NCBI RefSeq assembly: GCF_032854445.1
Contig: NC_088298.1
Span: forward strand, 8,545,504 to 8,609,503
DNA length: 64,000 nucleotides
Direction of reading: 5' to 3'
Source of the DNA: Liolophura sinensis
Lineage: Eukaryota > Mollusca > Polyplacophora > Chitonida > Chitonidae
Below, in pieces: positions 24,046 to 35,989 of this stretch. The position numbers were made by a program, and so were the translations under genes. The notes beneath the pieces are model-generated. The model was not told the origin of the DNA. It did no database searches and was given only the letters and a program-made list of their open reading frames with translations. Positions within the stretch are counted from its first letter, which is position 1. Every line of letters starts with the position of its first letter.

Positions 24046-25061
24046 GCCAATTGAACAGGGTTACCAGTAATGGAATGGCGTTCCCAGGCCGTGCATGGAA
24101 TATCCACAGTAGTCCTCGGAGAGGAAGGCTGAGCGGAATACAAAAGCATGTCGACCAAATTATCACAGAACTCGTAATGGTTGAATGTAGGTTATTCGAT
24201 GAGTAGAGGGTGGTCGGTGTTGTGTCATTGCTTGCACGATCCAAAAGTTCGAATAAACGAACTGGTGCCTCTTGGTTATTTCGTGTCACTGTTTTTTTGC
24301 TTCTGGCGCCTCCCTAGCCTCGTGCAGCTCAAGTGTCCATCTTGATTTTGGGATTTTCGACATGATTTTGGTGGTTGGAAGCCAAGCCCTCGATTCCAAG
24401 GGAATGCATTCTTTAAAACGTACTTTGCCATGAAATCCACGATGGTAGAAAAAAGTAGTAGATTAATTTCTTTTCATTTACCGGTCTTAACCTCGACCTG
24501 GCCAGTCAAATCAATTATTGTCCTATTTAAATTGGAAATTGTGAAACATATGACGTCGTGCCTCTCTCTTGAAATACTCGTTACTCTAAAAGAAATAAGA
24601 TCTGGTAATATTATTATGTTGTTGGTGCAGGTTAATCCGTTAAATGCAGCATACATATTATAGGCTGTATAAGCCTAACTAGACTAACCTGATGCTATGT
24701 TGAATACGACACATTACTATGTTATAATATACATGTATATTCTACTATACTATTTTCCTACTACATGCAACGTTGAACGTCAACGGGTATAAAATCAGAG
24801 ACGCACGCTTCGGAACATATCTGCGTCACAACACTCTGCCTTGGACGACACAAATTCAAAGGGTTTTGACAACTGTTCCGGCCACAAATCCATTAACACA
24901 GACAACAAACTCACGCTATTCATAAACAAGATAAAATTTATTTCTGGTGTTTTAGCTTTGAATTGTGTAATTTGCCCTGCGTTAGCATCATTTTAGTGCA
25001 GAATAGAGGTATGCAAAAGTTTAAAGTAGGTATAATAGAATAGAAATCATGACGTTTTACT
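24046..25061. other. No gene recognised
   Basis: Short open frames on both strands (for example 24,430-24,663) lack family motifs. Confidence 0.35.
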
Positions 25062-25194
25062 GAGTCATTGTTGCTAATTTTAGACCCGTAAATGTGGAAG
25101 AGTTGAAATTTTTGACCTCAGACGCCTGCGGCGCCTTCGTGTAAACGTCCAACTCTTCCACATTTTACCGGTCTGAAATCAACAACAATGACTC
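25062..25194. repeat. Inverted repeat with 44-bp arms
   Basis: The left arm, 25,062-25,105 (starts GAGTCATTGTTGCTAATTTT), is inverted at 25,150-25,194 with a few mismatches, around a spacer of about 44 bp that contains GACGCCTGCGGCGCC. It could be a small foldback element or a structured RNA hairpin; there is no evidence of expression. Confidence 0.85.
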
Positions 25195-25757
25195 GATAAA
25201 GATTCATTCTTTCTTAAACTCTACCATCACTCTGACAACAGACTGCATGTTAAAATGAACAGATTAATTTGGTGTACGAAAAGCATGATGGCTGCGAAAA
25301 CGTCCCCGATCAATGCCTGAACGAAAACAGTATAGGACCAATCCCTTTGCAGGGTGTCTTTCATTAAGTAGACCACAAGAACAACTATGCCTCGTGCCCT
25401 TGTGTTCAACATTGTTTCTGCTGAGTTTGTTTTCTCTACCATTAACTGTTTTGGAGATGTTTAAATAGGTTTCCCGCCAAGACAGCTCTCTGGAACTCTG
25501 ATAGCATATAACAAGGACGGTCCATAGAAACCGAACATAACAATTACGACCACGGCCTTCTTCTTATACTAGATCATCGACCATTGACCTCGTAGGCCGG
25601 GATTTCGAATACAGCCCCTTCTGGTTTGGCCAATGCTTTAATTCAGATGGTTTGTGAGGTACTTTGTTAAGGTACTGAATTTTTCTGTGCTCCTGTTGGT
25701 TGTCCCTGCCTATATACCTGGCGATCGTCAATATTATTGGCTGCAGTGTTAAATCCG

Positions 25758-25758
<1 letters not shown>

Positions 25759-25848
<90 letters not shown>
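25759..25848. repeat. (TA)n microsatellite
   Basis: About 45 uninterrupted TA dinucleotides. Confidence 0.97.
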
Positions 25849-25851
<3 letters not shown>

Positions 25852-25949
25852 CTTTATTTATTGAGTTTCGGTTTATGAACCCACTCTAATTTTTATTTCT
25901 TCATAGACGGTGTGTACTGAACGTTCTTTTGGAAACTTGTCTCCCGATT

Positions 25950-26140
25950 ATTGTGCCTGTGGTATGATTAAAATGTACACCATAGAGAAAGTAAAACCAA
26001 AGCAGGGACGGCAGTGTGACAGCTGGCAAATTGTCACACGTAACCGGTGAAATACGGCTCTTCTCAATTTGCCTGAGTCAGGGTTTTTTTCTAACTGTTC
26101 ATGTAAATGCATAAATAGTAGCAATTTACACGCCCCTAGC
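25950..26140. repeat. Dispersed repeat family D, copy 2
   Basis: The GTGTGACAGCTGGCAAATTG and ACACGTAACCGGTGAAATAC blocks match the copies at 9,780 and 38,885. Confidence 0.55.
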
Positions 26141-26458
26141 ACATAGCTTCAGGAAAATTAGGTAAACAAGATGCAGTGATGTTCATTGCAATTCATTAGG
26201 CGTCACTGGTATGGTTACGGGTGGTAATCGGTTAACGACTAGTCTGTTTCGACGCCCAGGCACATGTCCATTATATGCCCATATACATGTAAATACATAG
26301 TTGCAATTAGGTAGCGTAATAAAGGAAATCGGGTTCCTAACTCGTAAATTTAACATCAACTGAATAGAAAATGTTTATAACTGACATGTTTATCACATAA
26401 ACCCACCGCAGGATTTTGAAGGATTTCAACGTGCAGCTTCACGGATTCGAACTCGATT

Positions 26459-26566
26459 TGTGTGTGCATGTGTGTGTGTGCGTGTGTGTGTGTGCGTGTG
26501 TGTGTGTGCGTGTGTGTGTGTGCGTGTGTGTGTGTGCGTGTGTGTGTGTGTGCGTGTGTGTGCGTG

Positions 26567-26648
<82 letters not shown>
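26459..26648. repeat. (TG)n / TGTGTGCG microsatellite
   Basis: The left half is a higher-order array in which GCG interrupts the TG run every 8-14 bp; the right half is pure (TG)n. Alternating purine-pyrimidine tracts of this length can adopt Z-DNA. Open frames of Cys-Val or His-Thr across it are artefacts of the repeat. Confidence 0.97.
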
Positions 26649-26652
<4 letters not shown>

Positions 26653-27540
26653 CGTGAAGTGGGTCGTTCCAGAGCAAGCTAGACTGTTCAGTGCACTTAG
26701 GAAACTATCCACGATTCTCACTGATTTATGGCCTGAAGGAAATGGAGTATACATTTATTCGAGTCAAGTAAGGGGCCTTTACGCGCACTCAGAACAACGT
26801 ATTAATCATGATGTGTGAATAAACCAGACCATTGGGAGCACACGAAATGCGATCTCCATTATGGTTGACTGTGAACATAACCTGTGCTGACCTCCGTGAC
26901 CGACCTCGTTTCTCTTCGGCTGATTGATTGGCTAATGCACTTGCAGTTAAACCGGAGACGCCCAATGGGAAACCATGGCTCTTTGACAAATTACCTAACT
27001 TACTGTTGGCATTAGCACTCTATTGTGAATTGAGACTTACAACAGCAAGGTTTTAATGGGAAGACAAAACACATTCATCCGGTGCGCTGGCCACCGTGGG
27101 ATTTCCACTCAAAGTTTTTTTCTGAGATATTTGAAAGAGTTAGAAAGGTAACCAAGTCTCTTTATGACTTGCCAATCTCCCCAGTGCTCACGTTGCTTGC
27201 TAAGCCCATCAGCTGTGATATACCATGCCATGTCCACTTGTATAGCCCAGCATCGTTCCACGAACCCTGTTCAGTTATATATCAGAGTAGAATTGCTCTT
27301 TTTGACAGCTGACTCAAGAATTCTGCAAGGGTGTTCCTTTCAAATAGGCTTTGCATGAAATTAATCACAGCCATATTTTTGCTCCACAATTTGCCAATTT
27401 CCTGAAAAGGGCCACTGTGTACGCGCCGAATATATTTAAGTATATCATAAAACAGCCAGAAGAAAGCGAAGTTTGTTTCTGTCCGTGAGGGTTGTAAAGG
27501 ATTAGGAGAGGCTAATTTTCAGTTTCTAAATGAGAGAACT
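26649..27540. other. No gene recognised
   Basis: Only short open frames, with no motif or repeat noticed. Confidence 0.35.
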
Positions 27541-29672
27541 CTTTTCTGTTGGTTCATGAATGAAATACTTTCTTTCCACCCATAAGGGGACTGCTTTCTG
27601 TTGGTCCATAGAGGGACCGTATTCTGTTGGTCCATAAGGGGATCGTTTTTTGTTGGTTCATGAGGGGACTGTTTTCTGTTGGTCCAAGAGGGGAATGTTT
27701 TCTCTTAGTCCATAAGGGGGCTGTTTTCTGTTGGTCCATAAGGGGACTGTAATTTGTTTGTCCCTGAGGGAACTGCTTTCTGTTGGTCCATAAGGGGACG
27801 GTTTCCTGTTGGTCCCTAAGGAGCTTGTGTTCTGTTTGTCCATGAGGGGACTGCTTTCTGTTGGTCCATAGGGGGACCGTTTTCTGTTGGTTCATAAGGG
27901 GACTGTATTCTGTTAATCCATGACAGGATTGTTTTCTGTTAATCCGTGAGGGGACTGCTTTCTGTTGTTCCTTGAGGGGACTGTTTTCTGTTGGTCCTTG
28001 AGGAGACTGTTTTCTGTTGGTCCTTGAGGAACGTGTATTCTGTTGGCCCACGAGGGGACTGTTTTCTGTTGGTTCATGAGGGGGCCGTTTTCTGTTGGTA
28101 CATAAGAGGACAGTTTTCTGTTGGTACTTGAAGGGACAGTTTTCTGTTGGCCCATGAGGGGACTGTTTTCTGTTGGTCCATGAGGGGACTGCTTTCTGTT
28201 GGTCCTTGAGGGGACCGTTTTCTGTTGTTCCTTGAGGGGACTGTTTTCTGTTGGTCCATGAGGGGACTGTTTTCTGTTGGTACATGGGGGGACCGTTTTC
28301 TGTTGGTGCTTGAAGGGACTGTATTCTGTTGGTCCATGAGGGGCTGTTTTCTGTTGGTCCGTAAGAGGACAGTTTTCTGTTGGTCCATGAGGGGAATGTT
28401 TTGTGTTGGTCCATGAGGGGAATGTTTTCTGTTGGTCCATGAGGGGCTGTTTTCTGTTGGTCCATGAGGGGACTGTTTTCTGTTGGTACATGGGGGGAAT
28501 GTTTTCTGTTGGTGCTTGAAGGGACTGTATTCTGTTGGTCCATGAGGGGCTGTTTTCTGTTGGTCCCTAAGGAGCTTGTGTTCTGTTTGTCCATGAGGAG
28601 ACTGCTTTCTGTTGGTCCATAGGGGGACCGTTTTCTGTTGGTTCATAAGGGGACTGTATTCTGTTAATCCATGACAGGATTGTTTTCTGTTAATCCGTGA
28701 GGGGACTGCTTTCTGTTGTTCCTTGACGGGACCGTTTTCTGTTGGTCCTTGAGGAGACTGTTTTCTGTTGGCCCTTGAGGAACGTGTATTCTGTTGGCCC
28801 ACGAGGGGACTGTTTTCTGTTGGTACATGGGGGGACCGTTTTCTGTTGGTGCTTGAAGGGACTGTATTCTGTTGGTCCATGAGGGGCTGTTTTCTGTTGG
28901 TCCGTAAGAGGACAGTTTTCTGTTGGTCCATGAGGGGAATGTTTTGTGTTGGTCCATGAGGGAATGTTTTCTGTTGGTCCTTGAGGGGCTGTTTTCTGTT
29001 GGTCCATGAGGGGACTGTTTTCTGTTGGTACATGGGGGGAATGTTTTCTGTTGGTGCTTGAAGGGACTGTATTCTGTTGGTCCATGAGGGGCTGTTTTCT
29101 GTTGGTCCGTAAGAGGACAGTTTTCTGTTGGTCCATGAGGGGAATGTTTTGTGTTGGTCCATGAGGGGAATGTTTCCTGTTGGTCCATGAGGGGACTGTT
29201 TTCTGTTGGTCCATGAGGGGAATGTTTTCTGTCGGTCCATGAGGGGACCGTTTTGTGTTGGTACATGAAGAGACTGTTTTCTGTTGGTACAGGAAGGGAC
29301 TGTTTTCTGTTAGCACTTAAGGGGACTGTTTTGTGTTGGTCCATATGAGGACCGTTTTCTGTTGGTCCATGAGGGGACCGTTTTCTCTTGGTACATGAAG
29401 GGACTGTTTTCTGTTAGTCCTTAAGGGGACTGTTTTCTGTTGGTCCTTAAGGGTACTGTTTTCTGTAGGTACGTGAACGGACTATTTTCTGTTGGTACGT
29501 GAAGGAACTGTTTTCTGTTGGTCCATAAGGGGGCCGTTTTCTTTTGGTCCATGGGGGGGAACCGTTTTCTGTACGCACGTAAAGGGACTATTTTCTGTTG
29601 TTACGTGAAGGAACTGTTTTTATACTGGTCCATAAGAGGGCTGTTTTCTGTTGGTCCATAAGGGGACCGTTT
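27541..29672. repeat. Minisatellite of a 26-bp unit, about 80 copies
   Basis: The basic unit is CTGTTTTCTGTTGGTCCATG followed by AGGGGA. Blocks of many units are themselves repeated: the run starting GGTGCTTGAAGGGACTGTAT occurs near 28,304, 28,846 and 29,053, indicating higher-order amplification. Since 26 is not a multiple of 3, three units (78 bp) make a 26-residue period, and the minus strand stays open in several frames for up to 388 codons (repeating text like TENSPLMDQQKTVPSW). I see no start context, splice signals or family match, so I treat these frames as a by-product. Confidence 0.95.
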
Positions 29673-30051
29673 CTTATCTATAACAGAATGTTGTAGTCGG
29701 TCACTGACGAGATGTTTGTTAATCTCCGTCGCGATTTACCTGTCCTTCACGGTTGGTTGCACACGTATTTTGCGTCTTAAAAATAAACAACAAAAAGTGC
29801 CGTTTTCTTTCCATCATATACCTGGCATAGACAGGAGAAATTGTTTAATTTTGAAGGTGTTTTATCTGAATCACATCAGTATTGATTTGTTGGATGTTGG
29901 GTATACGAATTTATTCACTGTTTATTGTTTTGTATACCTCACACTATCTCATATGAACAGTGCCTTAAATACCTTACAGCACACTGTATACGTTAAGGTA
30001 TATGACATGAACAGTGTTTTAAATACCTTAAACTATATCATATGAACACTG
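29673..30051. other. No gene recognised
   Basis: Open for 109 codons from 29,716 on the plus strand, but AT-rich, without motifs, and running into the 106-bp repeat. Confidence 0.3.
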
Positions 30052-30300
30052 TTTTATATACGTGTACCTTAAACTATATCATATGAACACTATTTTACAC
30101 CTTACAGTATATCAGTATACCTTACAGTGTACCTTACAGTATATGACATGAACACTGTTTTATATACGTGTACCTTAAACTATATCATATGAACACTGTT
30201 TTATACCTTACAGTATATCAGTATACCTTACAGTGTACCTTACAGTATATGACATGAACACTGTTTTATATACGTGTACCTTTCACTACATCATATGAAC
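30052..30300. repeat. 106-bp tandem repeat
   Basis: TTTTATATACGTGTACC recurs at 30,052, 30,158 and 30,264, a period of 106 bp. Each unit contains shorter repeats of CCTTACAGTATATCA type. Confidence 0.9.
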
Positions 30301-30904
30301 CATGAAAATCCACAATCTCATGGCAAAGTTACCAGAGTGCACACGTTATTTTTTTTTCCTTTATTACACACCGATGATTCTAGATAACTCATAACCTGGC
30401 TTGTTAGCACACAATATATTGCGGCTTATTCGATATTACCCCTTTGTTGTTCGACGGCCGTGAAATAACCAGGAAACGCTTAGCTCACAGTAATGATCAA
30501 AACGAAGGTAAGCCCTTTATCAGAGAGCCGATTATTCCTTTTATGAGCAATTTTGGTAAAAATACAACGGGTAAAAATTCAAAGCAAATTTTTCTTCTAA
30601 TATTGATCAGATCCGACTTTTGACTATACATTTTCCGCAGAAAGGGTTGCCTATATCAGTTCGCCTAATAACGGGACTGTACTCTCTAAAAGACAATGTA
30701 TGCTACAGGCACTAATTTGCACAGGGATGTTGAATGTGTACCAAATTGTGCACACGCAGGATAGTTATATTATGTATATATTAAGCTAAACAAATACATC
30801 TGTACCAAACAGTAGACATTTTCATTTCAAACTGCCTGTTTTGCGCATGCCAGATCCCTCTTTGGCTGTAACTTTGGCACAATAAATTTGCCTGGGAAAG
30901 CAAA

Positions 30905-31060
30905 GTGTAGTAGTTTTCGTTCCAAAAACAAAACTAAAGAAGAGGAGGTTTAAATGTAGTGATTTGGCCGTAGTAGTAAAATTTAAAGCTTTCAAAGGCA
31001 ATGGCTCATTCCAAAAAAAAAATGCAGAAAAAATCTGACACTGACCAGTTAAGTAACAAG
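30905..31060. repeat. Flanking repeat of the 30-bp array, copy 1
   Basis: The TAAATGTAGTGATTTGGCCG segment and its downstream CAAAGGCAATGGCTCATTCC recur at 31,583-31,680. CAGTTAAGTAACAAGATTTA at about 31,045 recurs at about 32,070. Confidence 0.85.
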
Positions 31061-31465
31061 ATTTAATGTTGTGGTGCGGTACCGTGGTGTGGGAAGGTTA
31101 TGGTGCGGTGCCGTGACGTGTGGACGTTTATGGTGCAATACCGTTTAGTGTGGACGTTTACGGTGCGATATTATGATGTGCTGACGTTTATGGTGCGGTA
31201 TTGTCATGTGGTGACGTTTATTGTTCAGCACTATGATGTGGTGAAGATTATGGTGCGGTAGTGAGATGTGGAGGCGTTTGTGGTGCGCCACTGTGATGTG
31301 GTAGCATTTACCTTGCGGTACTGTAAGGCAATGATGTTTATGGTGCCGTACCGTGATGTGGTGACGTTTACGGTGAGGCACTGTGATGTGAGGACGTTTA
31401 TCAGTAGGATACCTTGATGTGGAGACGCTTATGGTGCGTAACTGTGACGTGGGGACGTTTATGGT
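31061..31465. repeat. 30-bp minisatellite, array 1
   Basis: Degenerate units of about 30 bp, roughly GTGATGTGGTGACGTTTATG plus GTGCGGTACC. It is bounded on both sides by sequence that also bounds array 2. The open minus frame across it (HITVPHHKR-like text) is repeat-driven. Confidence 0.9.
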
Positions 31466-31690
31466 GCGGTACGGGCTTCTGTGACCACGGCAATATGCAG
31501 TAAGTTTGCGAAGCGATGTATCAGCCGTTGGTGTGCTGTGCACGCAATACGCCTACCTCCAGGTTTGTAAAAAAAAAAGGAGGTCTAAATGTAGTGATTC
31601 GGCCGTAGTAGTAAAATTTAAAGTTTTCAAAGGCAATGGCTCATTCCAAAAAAAAAAGCAGAAAAGAACTGACACAGATAACTATTATCG
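31466..31690. repeat. Flanking repeat between arrays
   Basis: ACGGGCTTCTGTGACCACGG through GTGTGCTGTGCACGCAATAC is repeated at 33,254-33,350. The following part (31,583-31,680) repeats 30,950-31,040. Confidence 0.85.
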
Positions 31691-32340
31691 TCACAGAGTC
31701 CGGAACCAAACCTTGAGTAGGTCGTATATTTTATTGTTACTGTCGACAACTGACGAACATTGCCGACTGTTTCCGGGAATTTGGGCCGTTAATGGCGGAA
31801 AAACTCGACTCTTTGTGCAATCGTAGGATTGTGCAAGACGATAATTAAGACAGTAAATAGCAATTTTCCTGACAGATAGCTTTACTGTTTTTATTGTGTT
31901 TTTCTGGGAAGAATCAGTTGTTGTCTGGAAAATTCTTTTTTTTTTTTTGGCTTTCTTGGTGTATGCGTCTATGTGTGTAAAAGTGAACACAATTTTGATT
32001 TATTATGTAACCCATACCCGAATGCAGAGATAAGCACAAACGACCTTTGTGCAAATTAAAGCTTTAAAAGCCAGTTAAGTAACAAGATTTAATGTGTACG
32101 GTATTCGAAAACCCCTTGTAACAGAAAAACACCACCAGATGAGTCCGACTTTGTAAAACCTTCCATGATGAGTCAAGCTTATCCTTAATATAATATATAG
32201 CTTACACAGTAAACTTTTCACCTCATCGTACTTAGCCGTTCTGATCGGCGGCGCGGTACATCTCAAGACAATAAGAAAAAAAGACAGCGTTTCGTAGTAC
32301 TGTAAAGGCTACAACGCGACCCCCACTAACACTGCTGTGC
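31691..32340. other. No gene recognised
   Basis: Unique sequence between the two 30-bp arrays; no motif seen in any frame. Confidence 0.35.
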
Positions 32341-33253
32341 AGTACTGAGTTCACAGTATTGAAACTGTGATGTGGGGACGTTTATCGTGCTGCACTGTGA
32401 TGCAGAGATATTTTTGGCGCTGTAGTAGCGTGATATAATGACATTTATGGCGCGGTACTATGATGTTGGGACGTTTGTGGCGCTACTGTGATATGGGGAC
32501 ATTTATGGTGCACTACCGAGATGTAGAAACGATTATGATGCGGTACTGTGGTGTGAGAGCGTTACAGTGCGGTATTGTGATGCGAGGACGTATATGGCGC
32601 ACTACCGTGATGTGTGAACGTCTACCATGTGATACTGTGATGTGAGGACGTTTCTGGCTCGGTACCGTGAAGTGGGGACAGTTAGGGGCTGTAAAATGAT
32701 GTGTGGACGTCTACCGTGTAGTACTGTGATGTGGGGACGTTTATCAGTGCGGTACCGTGATGTGGGGACATTTATTAGTGCGGTACCGTGATGTGGGGAC
32801 GTTTATGGTGCACGTCTACCATGTGGCACTGTGATGTGAGGACATATACTGTGCGATACCGTGATGTGAGGACGTTATAGTGTGGCACTGTGATGTAGGG
32901 ACGTTTATCAGTGCGGTACCGTGATGTGAGGACGCTTTATGATGCGGAACTGTGATGTGGTGGCGTGGTACCTTGATGTGGTGACGTTTATAGTGCGGAA
33001 CTGTGATGTGGTGACGTTTACAGTGTGGTACCGTAATGTGAGGACTCTTTATGGTGCGGAACTGTGATTTAGTGACGTTTACGGCGTGGTACCGTGATGT
33101 TGGGACGTTTATCGTGCGAAACCGTGATGTTGAGAGCTTTATGGTGCGGTACTGTGATATGGGAACGTTTATGGTGCAAAACTGGGATGAGAGGACGTGT
33201 ATGAGGTGAAACCGTGATGTGGGACGTTTATGGTGTGGTACTGTAATGTGAGG
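32341..33253. repeat. 30-bp minisatellite, array 2
   Basis: About 30 degenerate units of GTGATGTGGGGACGTTTATG plus GTGCGGTACC. It has the same unit as array 1 and the same right flank (ACGGGCTTCTGTGAC). Confidence 0.9.
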
Positions 33254-33596
33254 ACGGGCTTCTGTGACAAAGGCAATGTGCAGTAAGTTTCCGAAGCGAT
33301 CCATAAGCCGCTGGTGTGCTGTGCATGCAACAGGCCTGCCACGAGGTTTGTATTAGCTGCTTTTCTCTGCTCATTGTTGTTCGATGTGGTAGTGAACAGT
33401 TCTCTGCTGTTGGAATGGCGTATAGCAGGAACGAAAATAGCGGGCCACTGACGCATATCAGCTTAAGCGTCAGTTGAAATAAAGCGCACTCCTTGCTCTG
33501 TTTGCACTTAAAGATTTGTATCAGCTGAAGCGAGAACGCTGGACTAGGGTTACACATTAATGAACACTTTAATACAGCAACTGAGTCTTTCACTGA

Positions 33597-33715
33597 TTTG
33601 GGGTTTTACGCCGTACTCAAGAATATTTCACTTACACGAGGGCGGCCAGTATTATCGTGGGAAACCCACGACCATCTGCAAGCCGATGACACTCCTTCTC
33701 ACGAACGCCCGTAGA
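33597..33715 (-). mobile_element. SINE family A, 3' part
   Basis: GGGTTTTACGCCGTACTCAA, GGGCGGCCAGTATTATCGTG and CCCACGACCATCTGCAAGCC; the tail itself is lost. Confidence 0.8.
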
Positions 33716-34049
33716 GGCAATTGAGTCTCAACGGAGAAACCGGCCAAGGGATAGGCTACTTAGACGATGAGGAGACATACCAGGACTGGATGACCCACGG
33801 ACCGTTATCTATTGCTCCAGACCGTCTTGGGAGTTTAACAATTCATGTGACACGGGTTACATGCTCTCGTAGAGGGCATAATTACAAATCCTGGGTGAGT
33901 TGTTACACGCTGGTCAGTCCTTCATTATACATGGCCATTACGATCACAGACCTTGACCAGTGGTAGCCATGGCCCACGACTCGGCCTACAGGGACAAAAA
34001 AAGAGTGGTAAACTCTCTTATACACTGTATTGATTTATTTATTTATTGA

Positions 34050-34166
34050 ATGACCGATGAGCCTCTCCCCAATGCGGTCGAGTTCAAGTCCAGCCCATGC
34101 TGGCTTCCTCTCCGGCATGGTCCTCTGCGGACGGTCGTGGGTTTCAAATAAATAAATAAATAAATT
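34050..34166 (+). mobile_element. SINE family A, internally deleted
   Basis: The middle block (GAGCCTCTCCCCAATGCGGT to CTTCCTCTCCGGCATGGTCC) runs directly from GGTCGTGGGTTTC into the AAATAAATAAATAAAT tail, skipping the CCTCCCACCATAATG section. Confidence 0.8.
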
Positions 34167-34191
34167 TATAAAAAATTAAAATACATTTATA

Positions 34192-34442
34192 AATTTATTT
34201 TCTGATTGGTGTTTTAAGTCGTATACTCAATAATATTTCACTTATGCGACGGCGGCCGGCATTATGATGGGAGAATATCGAACAGAGCCTGGAGGAACAC
34301 CACGATACTGTCTAAGCTGCCCAGGTACAGCCGAAAAGGAAGCCAAGCTGCCCAGGTACAGCCGAAAAGGAAGCCAGCATGAGAGGCCCGTGGTCCAATG
34401 AGCCTCTCTCGCAGGCTAACCAGCTCAGCTACGGAGGCTGTA
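34192..34442 (-). mobile_element. SINE family A with internal 31-bp duplication
   Basis: Full length on the minus strand, from tail (TTTTCTGATTGGTGTTTTAA) to head (CAGCTCAGCTACGGAGGC). The 31-bp segment at 34,314-34,344 (starts AAGCTGCCCAGGTACAGCCG) is perfectly repeated at 34,345-34,375. Confidence 0.9.
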
Positions 34443-34499
34443 TCCACACTGTATTAGCAAACGATATGTACCCCAATAACAATTTTTACAGCTATTAAG

Positions 34500-34765
34500 T
34501 GTGTGTACATATACTGTGCCTTCTTGTGCCATCTAGGGCGTCCATGCCGCCGTAGTGCTGCTCACACTGATGGATCAAGGTGAAGACACCAGTCACGACG
34601 TCGCACGCAGTCACATTATACTGACACCTGTCCTGTTTCATTCCTCTAATCCCTCTCAGTGCTCAGCGCCAAGAAAGTCAGCAACAAGCACCATTTGGTC
34701 TTTGGTATGAAAAGTCTTTGATATGACTCGACCTGGGTTTGATCCAGGGTCGCCCGACTTCGCAC
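34500..34765 (-). mobile_element. SINE family B copy, partial
   Basis: The body shares TGTGCCTTCTTGTGCCA, TACTGACACCTGTCCTGTTT and GGTATGA... CTGGGTTTGATCCAGGGTCG with 45,066-45,412. The last block is the reversed tRNA-like head. Confidence 0.65.
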
Positions 34766-35102
34766 ATGCGTATGTGTACACATATGTAGTGTACGATACA
34801 TGCTGGCTTTTATGTGCAGATTATGAAGGTGACTTTTATTACGGCCCACCCAGGATATATAGGCTACTAATCTGTTTTATCTAAGATCTTTGCTGTTGAT
34901 ATTGGTACCAGGTCAGTATTCCTTCCTGCTTTAATCCCTACAGTCTGCTTGTACAGCATATGACGTGCGATTAGATGCACCAAATTATCCACGCATGCAC
35001 ACATAGGTACGTGTATAGGGGCCGGATCTGCGCTGAGAAGAGAAACTTTTCCAGCAACGGTATAATTTTTATGTACTCAGTTCGAGAGGTGAGCTATTAC
35101 TC

Positions 35103-35372
35103 TATGTCTCAGTTGACAGAACACGTGCACAAGTTGCGGGTTCAAAACTGGCTTTAGACAAGGAATTTGTACATTTTCCTGCTTTCACTTTTTGTTGGAC
35201 TTTAGTGACAATAAACGTTCAACGACACTCGCGTGGCCCTTGGTGCAGTCTATAGCGTGCACTGAATTCCAGTTGTCTTCCACCAGTACTGTCTGGATAT
35301 ATGTGTATGTATGTCATGTAGTTCGTCAGTAACTTGGCAGCAGTCGCTGGTTTAATTCGGGCCGTCCGGTTT
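35103..35372 (+). mobile_element. SINE family C copy
   Basis: The tRNA-like box GCGGGTTCAAAACTGGC is followed by GGAATTTGTACATTTTCCTG, GTTCAACGACACTCGCGTGG, ACCAGTACTGTCTGGATATA and GTCAGTAACTTGGCAGCAGT, matching 60,198-60,535 and the duplicated body at 2,115-2,400. Confidence 0.65.
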
Positions 35373-35844
35373 CCTCAGTTGACCACAGTCCTTTTGAAAC
35401 TGGGAAATTCTTAAGTATTTCAACAATGGTTGTATTTGAGCAACAATAAAATAAACTACAGCTGCATGCAGTATTACGGCTTCCAAGCAGTCTGATGGAA
35501 TAGTTTCCATACTCTGCTTCATTATACTGAGAAGCTTGCGACAGGACAATGTAACAGAATGTTTGTAACGCTCCAGTTCGAAAAATCGTGGACAGTTACA
35601 ATAGACAGAAATTATCCATTTACTTTATACAAGCATAGGATAAAATATATGTGCTTAAATTTCTATTTCTAAAACAGAGTGATGTGATTTAAACAGTTCT
35701 AACGAGAAAACTGTTAGCCGTAGGTCTACATGCATGTAGCTGAAATGTTCACATACTGCGTAAAGTGTATACCATACACTACAATTTTTAAATTTCTGGT
35801 TTTATCGTTTCGATTTACAGGCCATTGAAATTACGTAGGCCTAC

Positions 35845-35869
35845 ATTCCCCCCTCCCCCCCCCCCCCCA
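35845..35869. repeat. Poly-C run
   Basis: CCCCCCTCCCCCCCCCCCCCC-type tract, prone to length error. Confidence 0.85.
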
Positions 35870-35989
35870 TCAAATTAGTTTTTTTCAATATGTCTCAAAA
35901 TGTTACGAAAATTAAGACCAAAAAAAAAACAAAAGTTGTGCGTCTACTTTCCTAGCTTTATAAATACAGATGTCAAAGTTTGACATCGA

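Noticed and set aside
26416-26818. Cys-Val and His-Thr polymers
   Set aside because: Pure translation of the TG/CA microsatellite.
27554-29344. Minus-strand open frames of 190-388 codons with Gln/Thr/Pro/Asn-rich repeats
   Set aside because: They follow the 26-bp unit exactly, occur in several overlapping frames at once, and have no start context, splice structure or family motif.
27541-29672. CRISPR-like regular repetition
   Set aside because: Units are contiguous with no unique spacers, and the genome is clearly animal; it is a minisatellite.
31145-33304. Minus-strand frames rich in His, Thr and Arg (HITVPHHKR-like)
   Set aside because: Translation of the degenerate 30-bp arrays.
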